Assembly: GCA_947475545.1 (NCBI GenBank)
Contig: CANJLL010000009.1
Coordinates: forward strand, 37,176 to 101,175
Origin: Chloroflexota bacterium
Lineage (GTDB): Bacteria > Chloroflexota > Limnocylindria > Limnocylindrales > CSP1-4
Direction of reading: 5' to 3'
DNA length: 64,000 bases
Shown here: one piece after another, positions 20,720 to 29,184 of the stretch
Layout: every line of letters starts with the position of its first letter
How positions within the stretch are numbered: position 1 is the stretch's first letter
Notes under the pieces: model-generated
The model's input: only the letters and a program-made list of their open reading frames with translations
Databases searched by the model: none
What the model was told of the DNA's origin: nothing
Position numbers and translations under genes: made by a program

Positions 20720-23281
20720 GTGGCGGTCGCGCTTCCAATGGCCGGGGTGAAGGAGGACGTCTGGATTCCGACGGCCTGTGACATGTGTTACAACGGCTGC
20801 ACGGTGCAGGTGCACCGCGTAGACGGCGTGGCGGTGAAGGTCGAGGGCATCCCGGGCGTCGGGCCCAACTACGGGATGACCTGCGCCAAGGGCTTGTCGG
20901 CCCTCATGAACGTCTACAGCCCCAATCGCGTCCAGGCCCCCATGGTCCGCACGAACCCCGCCAAGGGCATCGGCGTTGACCCGGGCTGGAAGGAAGTCTC
21001 GTGGGACGAGGCGCTTGACCTGTTTGCCGTCAAGCTCAAGGCCGCGATGGACAAGGATCCGCGGAGCATCCTGACGCACACGTTCGACCGCTACACCTAC
21101 GCCGTCGCCAAGGCCTTCTCCACCGCCGTCGGCAGCCCCAACGTCACGATGGGCTCGGCCGGCATCTTCTGCGGCAACGGCACGCACCCGGTGGCCTTCA
21201 CCCTCACGGCCTCCAACGAGATCCACGACGACCTCAAGTACTGCAACCACCTGCTCATGTTCGGCGCGTCGGCGGGCTTCGTCGGCGGCCACAACGCGAT
21301 GGGCTACAGCGTCGAGATGCAGGACGCCCGCCAGCGCGGCATGAAGCTGACCGTGGTGGATCCGGTCCTCAACTACGCGGCCTCCCATGCCGACGAGTGG
21401 ATCCCCATCCGCCCCGGCACCGACGGCGCCTTCGCGCTCGCGATGATGCGCGAGTGGGTGATCGTCCAGGACAGCTACGACAAGACGTTCCTCAAGCTGC
21501 ATACAAACGCCACGTACCTCGTCGGCGCCGATGGGCGCTACGCCCGCCACGCGACCAGCAACAAGCCGCTCGTCGCGATCGCGGCCACCGGCGCGATCCT
21601 GCCGTACGACGAGGCCCCGTCCGACGAGGCGGCCCTCGAGGGCACCTTCACCGTGGACGGCGTGGAGGTCACCCCGGCGTTTGTTCCTTTCAAGGCACAC
21701 CTCGAGCCGTATACCGCCCAGTTCGCGTCGAAGATCACCTCCATCCCCGCCGCCACGATCACCCGTGTCGCCCACGAGGTCCTCGAGGCCGCCAGCATCG
21801 GCCAGACGATCCAGCTGGAGGGCGATACCTACCCCCTTCGCGGCGCGGCCATCAGCTGGTACCGCGGCATCTCCGCCCATCGTCACGCGATGGCGACTGG
21901 CCAGCTCATGGGCCAGCTCAACATGTTGCTTGGCGCCGTGGACGTCCCGGGCGGCGTCCTCAACTCGTCGTCGATGGGCCCCACCTGGCGGCCCAACCTG
22001 GATCCGGACGGCTTCATCTACCCCGGCAACCCGCTCGCCGGCCACATGAAGCCCGCCCTGCCGCGCCGCAAGGTCTCGGCACCCGAGACCCTGGAGCTCC
22101 AGGAGCTCTTCCCGGTCTCCGTGTATGCCCGGGCGATGCTCTGGCTGGGCCTGCTCGAGGGCGAGAAGTTCGGCCTCCCGTACAAGTGCGAGGTCCTTGT
22201 CCAGTGTCGGGGCAACGTCATGCAGACCTCCGGCGACCCGGAGACGATGGCGAAGGCCTTCCAGACGATCGGGTTCATCGTCTCGATCAACACGTTCCCC
22301 GACGAGACCGCGCAGTGGGCCGACCTGCTCCTGCCGGACATGCACTCCCTCGAGCGTCTCACCCCGCTCGTCGGCAACCCCAACAACTTCACGAACTCGG
22401 CATCCGTTGAGGAATCCGGGACCTGGAACTTCCAGCAGCCGATCGTCAAGGTCGTCGAGAAGGCCCGCAACTGGGGCGAGGTCCTGTTCGACGTCGCCGA
22501 GCGGGCGGGCATCCTCCCGGACATGAACAGCGCCGTGAACGCGGCGTGCCACATCACGGGCGAATATCAGCTCAGGCGCGACCAGAAGTACACCTGGGAG
22601 GACTTCGCCGACCGGTGGACCAAGTCCACGGTGGGTGGCGAGCACGGGCTCGACTACTTCCGCGAGCACGGCTACCTCAAGGAGGACAAGCGGCTCGCCA
22701 AGTACGCCTACCCGATGATCCACCACGGCGGCCGGATCCCGCTGTACCTCGAGCACTTCCTCGACGCCGGAGTGGCCGTCAAGGAGTACACCGACTCCCG
22801 CGGGATCGAGTGGGACACGTCGGACTACGCGGCTGTCATGGACTACCAGCCATGTACCACCGAGAAGCAGGCTCCGGCCCAGTTCGACATGTGGCTGGTG
22901 AACCAGAAGCTCCCGTTCATGGCCGGGACCTACAGCGCGGAGAACCCGCTGCTGATGGACCTTGCCAAGCGCAACAGCAAGGTCTTCAACATCGGGATCA
23001 ACCGGGCCACCGCGCTGAAGAAGGGGATCGCGGACGGCGACGAGATGTGGATCGAGACACCGGCCGGGAAGAAGGTCAAGGGCCTCGCACGGCTGACGGA
23101 GGGGATCCACCCGGAATGCGTCTCCGCGCCGGGCATGTTCGGGCGCACCAGCGCCGGGAACAAGGATGCCGTCGGGCGCGGCGTGCACTTCAACAACCTG
23201 GTCGCGTTCACGCTGGACCACATGGATCCGGTGTCGGCCGCCCTGGACTCCTGCGTCAAGATCAAGGTCAGCAAGGCCTAG
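20720..23281 (+). CDS. Molybdopterin-dependent oxidoreductase catalytic subunit (DMSO-reductase superfamily)
   Basis: CDMCYNGC..MTCAKG Fe/S motif, MGQLNMLLGAVDVPGGVLN, C-terminal molydopterin dinucleotide-binding region; no Tat signal seen. Confidence 0.9.
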   Translation: MAVALPMAGVKEDVWIPTACDMCYNGCTVQVHRVDGVAVKVEGIPGVGPNYGMTCAKGLSALMNVYSPNRVQAPMVRTNPAKGIGVDPGWKEVSWDEALDLFAVKLKAAMDKDPRSILTHTFDRYTYAVAKAFSTAVGSPNVTMGSAGIFCGNGTHPVAFTLTASNEIHDDLKYCNHLLMFGASAGFVGGHNAMGYSVEMQDARQRGMKLTVVDPVLNYAASHADEWIPIRPGTDGAFALAMMREWVIVQDSYDKTFLKLHTNATYLVGADGRYARHATSNKPLVAIAATGAILPYDEAPSDEAALEGTFTVDGVEVTPAFVPFKAHLEPYTAQFASKITSIPAATITRVAHEVLEAASIGQTIQLEGDTYPLRGAAISWYRGISAHRHAMATGQLMGQLNMLLGAVDVPGGVLNSSSMGPTWRPNLDPDGFIYPGNPLAGHMKPALPRRKVSAPETLELQELFPVSVYARAMLWLGLLEGEKFGLPYKCEVLVQCRGNVMQTSGDPETMAKAFQTIGFIVSINTFPDETAQWADLLLPDMHSLERLTPLVGNPNNFTNSASVEESGTWNFQQPIVKVVEKARNWGEVLFDVAERAGILPDMNSAVNAACHITGEYQLRRDQKYTWEDFADRWTKSTVGGEHGLDYFREHGYLKEDKRLAKYAYPMIHHGGRIPLYLEHFLDAGVAVKEYTDSRGIEWDTSDYAAVMDYQPCTTEKQAPAQFDMWLVNQKLPFMAGTYSAENPLLMDLAKRNSKVFNIGINRATALKKGIADGDEMWIETPAGKKVKGLARLTEGIHPECVSAPGMFGRTSAGNKDAVGRGVHFNNLVAFTLDHMDPVSAALDSCVKIKVSKA

Positions 23282-23308
23282 CCAACAGCATCCGGGGGAG
23301 GATGATCG

Positions 23309-23911
23309 ATGACTCGTTGGGGGATGGCCCTCGACCTTGAGCGGTGTGTCGGCTGCTACGCCTGTTCGATGGCGTGCAAGACCGAGAACGGCACGCCGGA
23401 CGGGGTCTGGTACTCACCGGTCTACGAGAAGGAAGTCGGGACGTACCCGAACACCAAGCGGATGTTCATCCCGACGCTCTGCATGCATTGCGAGGACGCG
23501 CCCTGCCTCAACGCGTGCCCGACCAAGGCCATCACCAAGCGGACCGACGGCATCGTGCTGGTCGACCAGACCAAGTGCTGCGGCACCCGGGCGTGCGTCG
23601 CGGCCTGCCCGTACGGCGCCATGAACTACGTCCACGAGGTGCAGGGCGCCTTCGGGGGCGAGCTGATCCAGCTGGAGAAGCAGTCCTTCAAGTCCACGGC
23701 CGGCACGGTCCAGAAGTGCACCTTCTGCTCCCACCGGATCGACGCTGGCAAGTTCGAGCCGGCGTGCGTCGAGGTCTGCCCGACCAAGGCGCGGATCTTC
23801 GGCGACCTTGAGGATCCGGGGAGCGAGATCTCCCGCGTGATCCGTTCCCGGAACGGCAGCCCTGCCCGGCCCGAAGCCGGCACCGGGCCGTCGGTCTACT
23901 ACCTGCGCTGA
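23309..23911 (+). CDS. 4Fe-4S ferredoxin-type electron transfer subunit (DmsB/NrfC-like)
   Basis: CVGCYACSMACK, CMHCEDAPCLNACP, CCGTRACVAACP, CTFCSHRI..ACVEVCP. Confidence 0.92.
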   Translation: MTRWGMALDLERCVGCYACSMACKTENGTPDGVWYSPVYEKEVGTYPNTKRMFIPTLCMHCEDAPCLNACPTKAITKRTDGIVLVDQTKCCGTRACVAACPYGAMNYVHEVQGAFGGELIQLEKQSFKSTAGTVQKCTFCSHRIDAGKFEPACVEVCPTKARIFGDLEDPGSEISRVIRSRNGSPARPEAGTGPSVYYLR

Positions 23912-23969
23912 GCATCGCCGCGCTGGTCGAGGGACTGCGCGCAACCGGCCAAGTGCCGAGGGGGGACCC

Positions 23970-24917
23970 GTGTCGTCGGTCGTAAACCCGTTCACCGGGC
24001 GCTGGATCATGGAGCCCAAGACCCAGAACGTCTGGGGGAACCAGCACGCAACCTGGTTCACACTGATGGGGATCGGCGGTGGGCTGTTCATCAACAGGCT
24101 GCTGTTCGGCATCGAGCTGGGCCGGTTCTGGGGGATGACCTGGGCTGACATCATCAGCCTGGCGCTCATCGGCGTCGGCGGCCTGATCCTGATCGCCGAC
24201 CTGGGCAAGCCGCTCCGCGTCCTGCGGGCGCTGCTCAACCCGCGAACGTCGTGGATCAGCATCGGGGCCATCGCGGACTTCACGTTCATGGGCCTGGCCG
24301 GCCTGTGGACGCTGGCCGATCTCAATTTCGGTGGGGGCGGCCTGAACCTCACCGGCCTCCCCTGGCACGGCGACGGCACCCTGGGCCTGATCTTCCAGGT
24401 GATTGCGGCCCTGGCGGCGATCGTCGTCATCGCCTACCCCGGCCTGGTGCTCGCGTCGTCGCCCAGCATCCCGTTCTGGAACAGCACGCTCATTCCCATG
24501 CAGTTCCTGGTCAACGGCTTCGCCAGCGGCCTGGCCTGCGGGCTCATCTACGCGGCGATCGTGCCGTCCGACGTGTCCGGTGACGTGCTGACCGGCTGGC
24601 TGTCACTGACGACCGGCCTGCTGGTCCTGTCGGTCTTCCTCCAGATCGCCCATGTCCTCAACGGCCAGTACACCCACGTGGCCGCCAAGGTCGCCGTGCG
24701 GCGCCTCCTCTCCGGCAACCTGCAAGTGGCCTACCTGGGCGGCGTGGTGCTGGCCGGGCTGGTCATCCCGCTCGCGCTCATCGCCTACGCGCTGTCGGAC
24801 TCGGCGGGCTCCAACGCCGCGATGGCCGCCGGCATCGCCGGCGTGCTGATCCTGGCCGGCAACTGGCTGAGCAAGCACACGGTCATCCGCGCCGGCACCT
24901 ACGCCTCGCTCTTCTAG
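23970..24917 (+). CDS. NrfD/DmsC-like membrane anchor subunit
   Basis: 315 aa polytopic; ADLGKPLRVLRALLNPRTSWISIGA motif; follows Fe/S subunit. Confidence 0.85.
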   Translation: MSSVVNPFTGRWIMEPKTQNVWGNQHATWFTLMGIGGGLFINRLLFGIELGRFWGMTWADIISLALIGVGGLILIADLGKPLRVLRALLNPRTSWISIGAIADFTFMGLAGLWTLADLNFGGGGLNLTGLPWHGDGTLGLIFQVIAALAAIVVIAYPGLVLASSPSIPFWNSTLIPMQFLVNGFASGLACGLIYAAIVPSDVSGDVLTGWLSLTTGLLVLSVFLQIAHVLNGQYTHVAAKVAVRRLLSGNLQVAYLGGVVLAGLVIPLALIAYALSDSAGSNAAMAAGIAGVLILAGNWLSKHTVIRAGTYASLF

Positions 24918-25017
24918 TCGACTCGCGGGCGGCACGCGCCGCACGAGCCCAACCCCGCAGAACCCGGAGCTCCGTCGGCTGACGGGGCTCCGCCCATCTC
25001 CGAAGGGAAGGACCCAG

Positions 25018-25788
25018 ATGGCCGAGGACAAGAAGTACGGGACCATCGCCTGGCTGAAGCCGGGTGCGCTCGATCGTGAGTCGCTCGACGTGTTCGCCAT
25101 GACGCCCCTGGACGTCAAGCTGGCGGTCTTCACCAACACGGCCGCCGTGTCGATGATGGAGAACCCCAACTTCGACATCTCGTCGTTTGATCGCAACCAG
25201 CGGCCGGGCGTCCTGGAGACGGTCCAGGGGATGAAGGACTACGCCCACCCGGCGTACATCTCGGTCACCGGCGACCTGATCCAGTCCGCGATGGGCCCGG
25301 CGTGGGGCCAGGCGCTGGTGGCGGACATCGAGCGGATCAGCGGCGCCAAGGGCGTCACGGCCATGACCGCCGTGACGGACTGCCTCGACTGGATCGGCAC
25401 CAGGAAGGTCGCGGTAGCGACGCCGTTCCGGAAGAGCCAGAACGACTACATGCACAAGTACCTCACCGAGGCCGGCTACACGGTCACCAGCATCGACGGC
25501 TTCGACACGCACAGCATGCGCGACGTCAAGGCGCTCCCCAAGGACGCCGCCCTGACGCTGGGCAAGCGGGTCTTCGACGAGGACCGCAGCGCCGGCGCGC
25601 TGCTCATCGGCTGCCCGGTCTGGGACCCGTCCCCGTACATCAACGACCTGGAGCAGTACACGGGCGTCCCGGTCATGACCGTCCTGAACGTCATGATCTG
25701 GGCTGGCCTCCACGCCATCGGGCACCCGGGCGGGGTCAAGGGCTACGGCCGGATCCTGGAGGACCCGATCAACCCGCCGAAGGGCTGA
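25018..25788 (+). CDS. Asp/Glu racemase superfamily protein (maleate isomerase/arylmalonate decarboxylase-like), copy 1
   Basis: Two Cys motifs TDCLDWIG and IGCPVWDPS; ends GHPGGVKGYGRILEDPINPPKG. Confidence 0.75.
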   Translation: MAEDKKYGTIAWLKPGALDRESLDVFAMTPLDVKLAVFTNTAAVSMMENPNFDISSFDRNQRPGVLETVQGMKDYAHPAYISVTGDLIQSAMGPAWGQALVADIERISGAKGVTAMTAVTDCLDWIGTRKVAVATPFRKSQNDYMHKYLTEAGYTVTSIDGFDTHSMRDVKALPKDAALTLGKRVFDEDRSAGALLIGCPVWDPSPYINDLEQYTGVPVMTVLNVMIWAGLHAIGHPGGVKGYGRILEDPINPPKG

Positions 25789-25794
25789 CGCGCG

Positions 25795-25840
25795 ATCGAA
25801 CCGCCGGCCGGCCGGGCGTGAGCCCCGCCGGCCGTTCGAT
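25795..25840. terminator. Stem-loop between racemase-family paralogs
   Basis: ATCGAACCGCCGGC / GCCGGCCGTTCGAT, one mismatch. Confidence 0.45.
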
Positions 25841-25892
25841 TCACGGGCCGCCGGCCGAGCCGTGGCCCGCCTCGACCCGGGGGAGGCCCACG

Positions 25893-26666
25893 ATGACCAG
25901 CACCCGATCGTCCACCGGCACCATCGCCTGGCTCAAGCCGGGTCCGCTCGACCGCGACTCGATGGACGTCTTCGCCATGACCCCGCGCGACGTCCGCCTC
26001 CAGGTCTTCGCCATGCCCCTCTCGACGGCCATGATGGAGGCGGAGGTCTTTGACGGGTCCGGCTTCGACGCCGTCCAGCGGCCACAGGTCCTCGACGTGG
26101 TCCGTGGCATCGAGGCGTACGGCCACCCGGACTTCACCGTGGTCACCGGGGACCTGATCCAGTCGGCGATGGGTCCGGCCTGGGACCGCCGCCTCCGGGA
26201 CGACATCGCGGACATCACCGGTCGCGGCGCCGCCACCGCCATGACAGCCGTGACGGATTGCCTGGACTGGCTGGGCGTCCGTCGCCTGGCCGTGGCCTCG
26301 CCCTTCCGCGACGCACAGAACGACCACATCGTGCGGTACCTGACCGCGGCCGGCTACGAGGTGACCGCGATTGGCGGCTACCCCACCCACGGCCTGGCGC
26401 AGGTGCGCGCCCTCCCGCAGGACGCGCCGTACGTCAAGGGCATGGAGGTCTTCGACCGCGACCGGACGGCCGAGGTGCTCTTTGTCACGTGCCCGCTCTG
26501 GCCGGTGGGTGAGCACACGGCTCCGCTGGAGGACGCCACCGGGGTCCCGGTGCTCACGGTCCCCAACACGATGATCTGGGCGGGTCTCCGGGCAATGGGC
26601 CACCCGGGCGGGGTCAGGGGCTATGGCCGGATCCTGGAGGACCCCCGCAACCCGCCGGATCGCTGA
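25893..26666 (+). CDS. Asp/Glu racemase superfamily protein, copy 2
   Basis: Paralog of the preceding CDS: TGTIAWLKPGPLDRDSMDVFAMTP..., TDCLDWLG and VTCPLWPVG. Confidence 0.75.
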   Translation: MTSTRSSTGTIAWLKPGPLDRDSMDVFAMTPRDVRLQVFAMPLSTAMMEAEVFDGSGFDAVQRPQVLDVVRGIEAYGHPDFTVVTGDLIQSAMGPAWDRRLRDDIADITGRGAATAMTAVTDCLDWLGVRRLAVASPFRDAQNDHIVRYLTAAGYEVTAIGGYPTHGLAQVRALPQDAPYVKGMEVFDRDRTAEVLFVTCPLWPVGEHTAPLEDATGVPVLTVPNTMIWAGLRAMGHPGGVRGYGRILEDPRNPPDR

Positions 26667-26689
26667 AGCGGCGCTCACCGCGAATCGAA

Positions 26690-26713
26690 ACGGGGAGCCG
26701 GCCGGCTCCCCGT
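26690..26713. terminator. Bidirectional terminator
   Basis: Perfect 24-bp palindrome ACGGGGAGCCGGCCGGCTCCCCGT then TTCTTC, between convergent genes. Confidence 0.7.
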
Positions 26714-26754
26714 TCTTCGTATCCGGCGCGGGCCATCGCGGCCCGGTCGCGCGC

Positions 26755-27636
26755 CTACCGGCCGGCGACCACGTCCGCCAGCTGGCTCACGGAGTCCAGC
26801 TGCTCGGTGCACGGGCGGAAGACGTACTCGTCCACGCCCGCGTCCTCGCGGCGCTTGAGCATCTCGCGGATCGCCTCGGGGCTGGTGACGATGCCCTTGC
26901 GCATCCGCGCGGCCAGCTCCGGCTTGAAGCCGTAGTTGACCTCGGTGTACTCGTCGGCCTGCGCCTCGGCGTTGGGGCCCAGCGCGAAGTAGCCGCCGTG
27001 CACGTTGCGCGGTGTCCCGGCCCTGCCGGCCGCCGTCCACGCCTCGTTGACCTGGCCGATGAGGCCCGCGACCTGGTCCGGCGCCATGCCGTCCGGCGCC
27101 AGGAAGCCGTCGCCCCAGGCGACGGTCCGACGGATCACCGCGGAGGCGAGATAGCCGCCGATCAGCACCTCCGGGCCGCCGGGTCGAACCGGGATGGGCC
27201 CGATGGGCCCGATCTTCTTCTCCGGGTCGGCGGCTTCGCCCGCCCAGATTCGCTTCAGGATGGGCAGCTGCTCGTCCAGGCGCTTGCCACGCTTGTGGTA
27301 GTCGTAGCCGGTGGCGATGTAGTCCTCCTCGCGGACCGCGACGCCGATGCCCAGGGAGAAGCGGCCCCCGGACAGCGCATCGATGGACGCACACTGGCGG
27401 GCCAGCAGGGTGGTCTCGCGCGTGGGCACCACGATCGCGGTCGTCATCAACCGGATCCGCTGGGTGACGGCTGCCGCCACGGCCAGCGCGATGAGCGGCT
27501 CCTTGGCGTTGAGGACCACGCGGTCGGTGACGGCCAGGCTGGAGAACCCTGCGGCCTCGGCGCGGCGCGCCCACTCGGTGATGAACTCGCCGTCGATATG
27601 GGCCTCGCGAATGGGCAGCCCGATGCCGATCTTCAT
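26755..27636 (-). CDS. LLM-class (luciferase-like) flavin-dependent oxidoreductase
   Basis: MKIGIGLPIREAHIDGEFITEWARRAEAAGFSSLAVTDR..ALSGGRFSLGIGVAVREEDY; internal start selected. Confidence 0.87.
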   Translation of the reverse strand: MKIGIGLPIREAHIDGEFITEWARRAEAAGFSSLAVTDRVVLNAKEPLIALAVAAAVTQRIRLMTTAIVVPTRETTLLARQCASIDALSGGRFSLGIGVAVREEDYIATGYDYHKRGKRLDEQLPILKRIWAGEAADPEKKIGPIGPIPVRPGGPEVLIGGYLASAVIRRTVAWGDGFLAPDGMAPDQVAGLIGQVNEAWTAAGRAGTPRNVHGGYFALGPNAEAQADEYTEVNYGFKPELAARMRKGIVTSPEAIREMLKRREDAGVDEYVFRPCTEQLDSVSQLADVVAGR

Positions 27637-27777
27637 CTTGACCTCCTGTGGTCCGGCGCATGCCCGGCGTCGGTACTCGTGGACGCTGTTCCCGAGCGCA
27701 CAATACGCTGCGGGATGCGCCGCCGCGCAGGGATTCCACGGACACGGGCCGGAGCTTGGCCGAGCAAGGGGGACTTG

Positions 27778-29184
27778 ATGCCTGCCGATCTTCGATCGTT
27801 CCTCGATGCGCTGGAGTCCGCGCCAGCAGGCTCCCTGGCCACCATCACCCGCGAGGTGGACCCCAATCTGCAGCTGACGGGGCTGATCCGGCGCCTCCAG
27901 GCGGACGGCCGCCACCCCGTGCTCTTCTTCGAGAACGTCAAGGGGACCTCGTGTCGCGTGGTGGCCAACGCGCTGGCCACGCGCGAGCGGCTGGGCTTCG
28001 TCTTCGGCGTCTCCGCCGAGCAGGTGGTGGACGAGTACCTGCGCCGCCAGGACCGGCTCATCCCCGTGGAGCACCTGGAGCGCGGGGCGGCGGTCCCCGT
28101 CCGCGAAGTGGTGATGACCGGGGAGGCGGCCAACATCCTTGACCTGCCCCAGATCGTCCACTGCGGGGCCGACGCGGGGCCGTACTTCGCCTCGGGCGTG
28201 GTGCTGGCGAAGGACCCCGACACGGGCATCTACAACGCGGGCGTCTATCGGACCCAGATCGTCTCCGAGCGGAAGGTGCGGATCTACCCGTCGGCGGCCA
28301 CCAACCTGCGCTACCTGTACAACAAGGCGGAGGCGAAGGGCGAGGCGCTGGAGGTGGTCTGGGTGCTGGGCCATCACCCGGCGCTCCTCCTGGCCTCCCA
28401 GTACCGCGGCCCCATCGACGTGGACGAACTGGAGGTAGCCGGCGGGCTGCTGGGCGAGGCACTGCGCATGGTGCCGGCGGAGACCATCGCGCTGGAGGTG
28501 CCCGCCGACGCGGAGATCGTGGTGGAGGGCCGGATCCTGCCCGGGATCCGGGAGCCGGAGGGGCCGTTCGGCGAGTTCACCTGGACGCTGGGGCCCGCGG
28601 AGATGAACCCGGTCGCCGAGATCACCGCGGTCACCCGTCGCCGGGACGCCATCTACCTGGACGTCTTCTCCGCCCACGCGGAGCACAACCTGCTGGGCAT
28701 GCTGCCGCGCGAGGCGCTGCTCCGCCAGCGGGTTCGGGCCGCGGTCCCCTCGCTCAAGGCGGTCTCGATGCCGCTCTCCGGGACGTGCCGGTTCACGGCG
28801 TATGTCTCCATCGGGGCGGCCTACCCCGGGGCGGCGAAGCAGGCCGCGATGGCGGCGTTCGCGTCCGATTCGTTCCTCAAGCAGGTGATCGTGGTCGATG
28901 ACGACATCGATGTCTTCAACGAGGCGGACGTCATGTGGGCCGTGGCGACCCGCGTGCAGGCCGACCGCGACATCATCGTGATCCCCGACGCCTGGACCAA
29001 CGAGCTGGATCCGTCCGCCCACCAGCCCAACGATCGGACGAAGCGGGGCGGCGTCAACGCCAAGTGGATCGTGGACGCCACCCGGCCGGCGGACCTGCCC
29101 GTCCAGCCGCGCGCGGATGTCCCCGACGAGGTCTGGCGGGCGATTCGGCCGGAGGACTTCCTGGCCGAGCGAGACCTGCGATGA
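27778..29184 (+). CDS. UbiD-family (prFMN-dependent) decarboxylase, copy 1
   Basis: GRHPVLFFENVKGT, REPEGPFGEFTWTLGPAEMNPVAEITAVTRR, AHAEHNLLGMLPREALL. Confidence 0.85.
   Translation: MPADLRSFLDALESAPAGSLATITREVDPNLQLTGLIRRLQADGRHPVLFFENVKGTSCRVVANALATRERLGFVFGVSAEQVVDEYLRRQDRLIPVEHLERGAAVPVREVVMTGEAANILDLPQIVHCGADAGPYFASGVVLAKDPDTGIYNAGVYRTQIVSERKVRIYPSAATNLRYLYNKAEAKGEALEVVWVLGHHPALLLASQYRGPIDVDELEVAGGLLGEALRMVPAETIALEVPADAEIVVEGRILPGIREPEGPFGEFTWTLGPAEMNPVAEITAVTRRRDAIYLDVFSAHAEHNLLGMLPREALLRQRVRAAVPSLKAVSMPLSGTCRFTAYVSIGAAYPGAAKQAAMAAFASDSFLKQVIVVDDDIDVFNEADVMWAVATRVQADRDIIVIPDAWTNELDPSAHQPNDRTKRGGVNAKWIVDATRPADLPVQPRADVPDEVWRAIRPEDFLAERDLR

Noticed and set aside
20384-23221. 945-aa minus-strand ORF antisense to the molybdoenzyme
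   Set aside because: Composition is typical of a GC-rich shadow frame (His/Arg/Asp/Val-rich, no domains); the plus strand encodes a clear molybdoenzyme.
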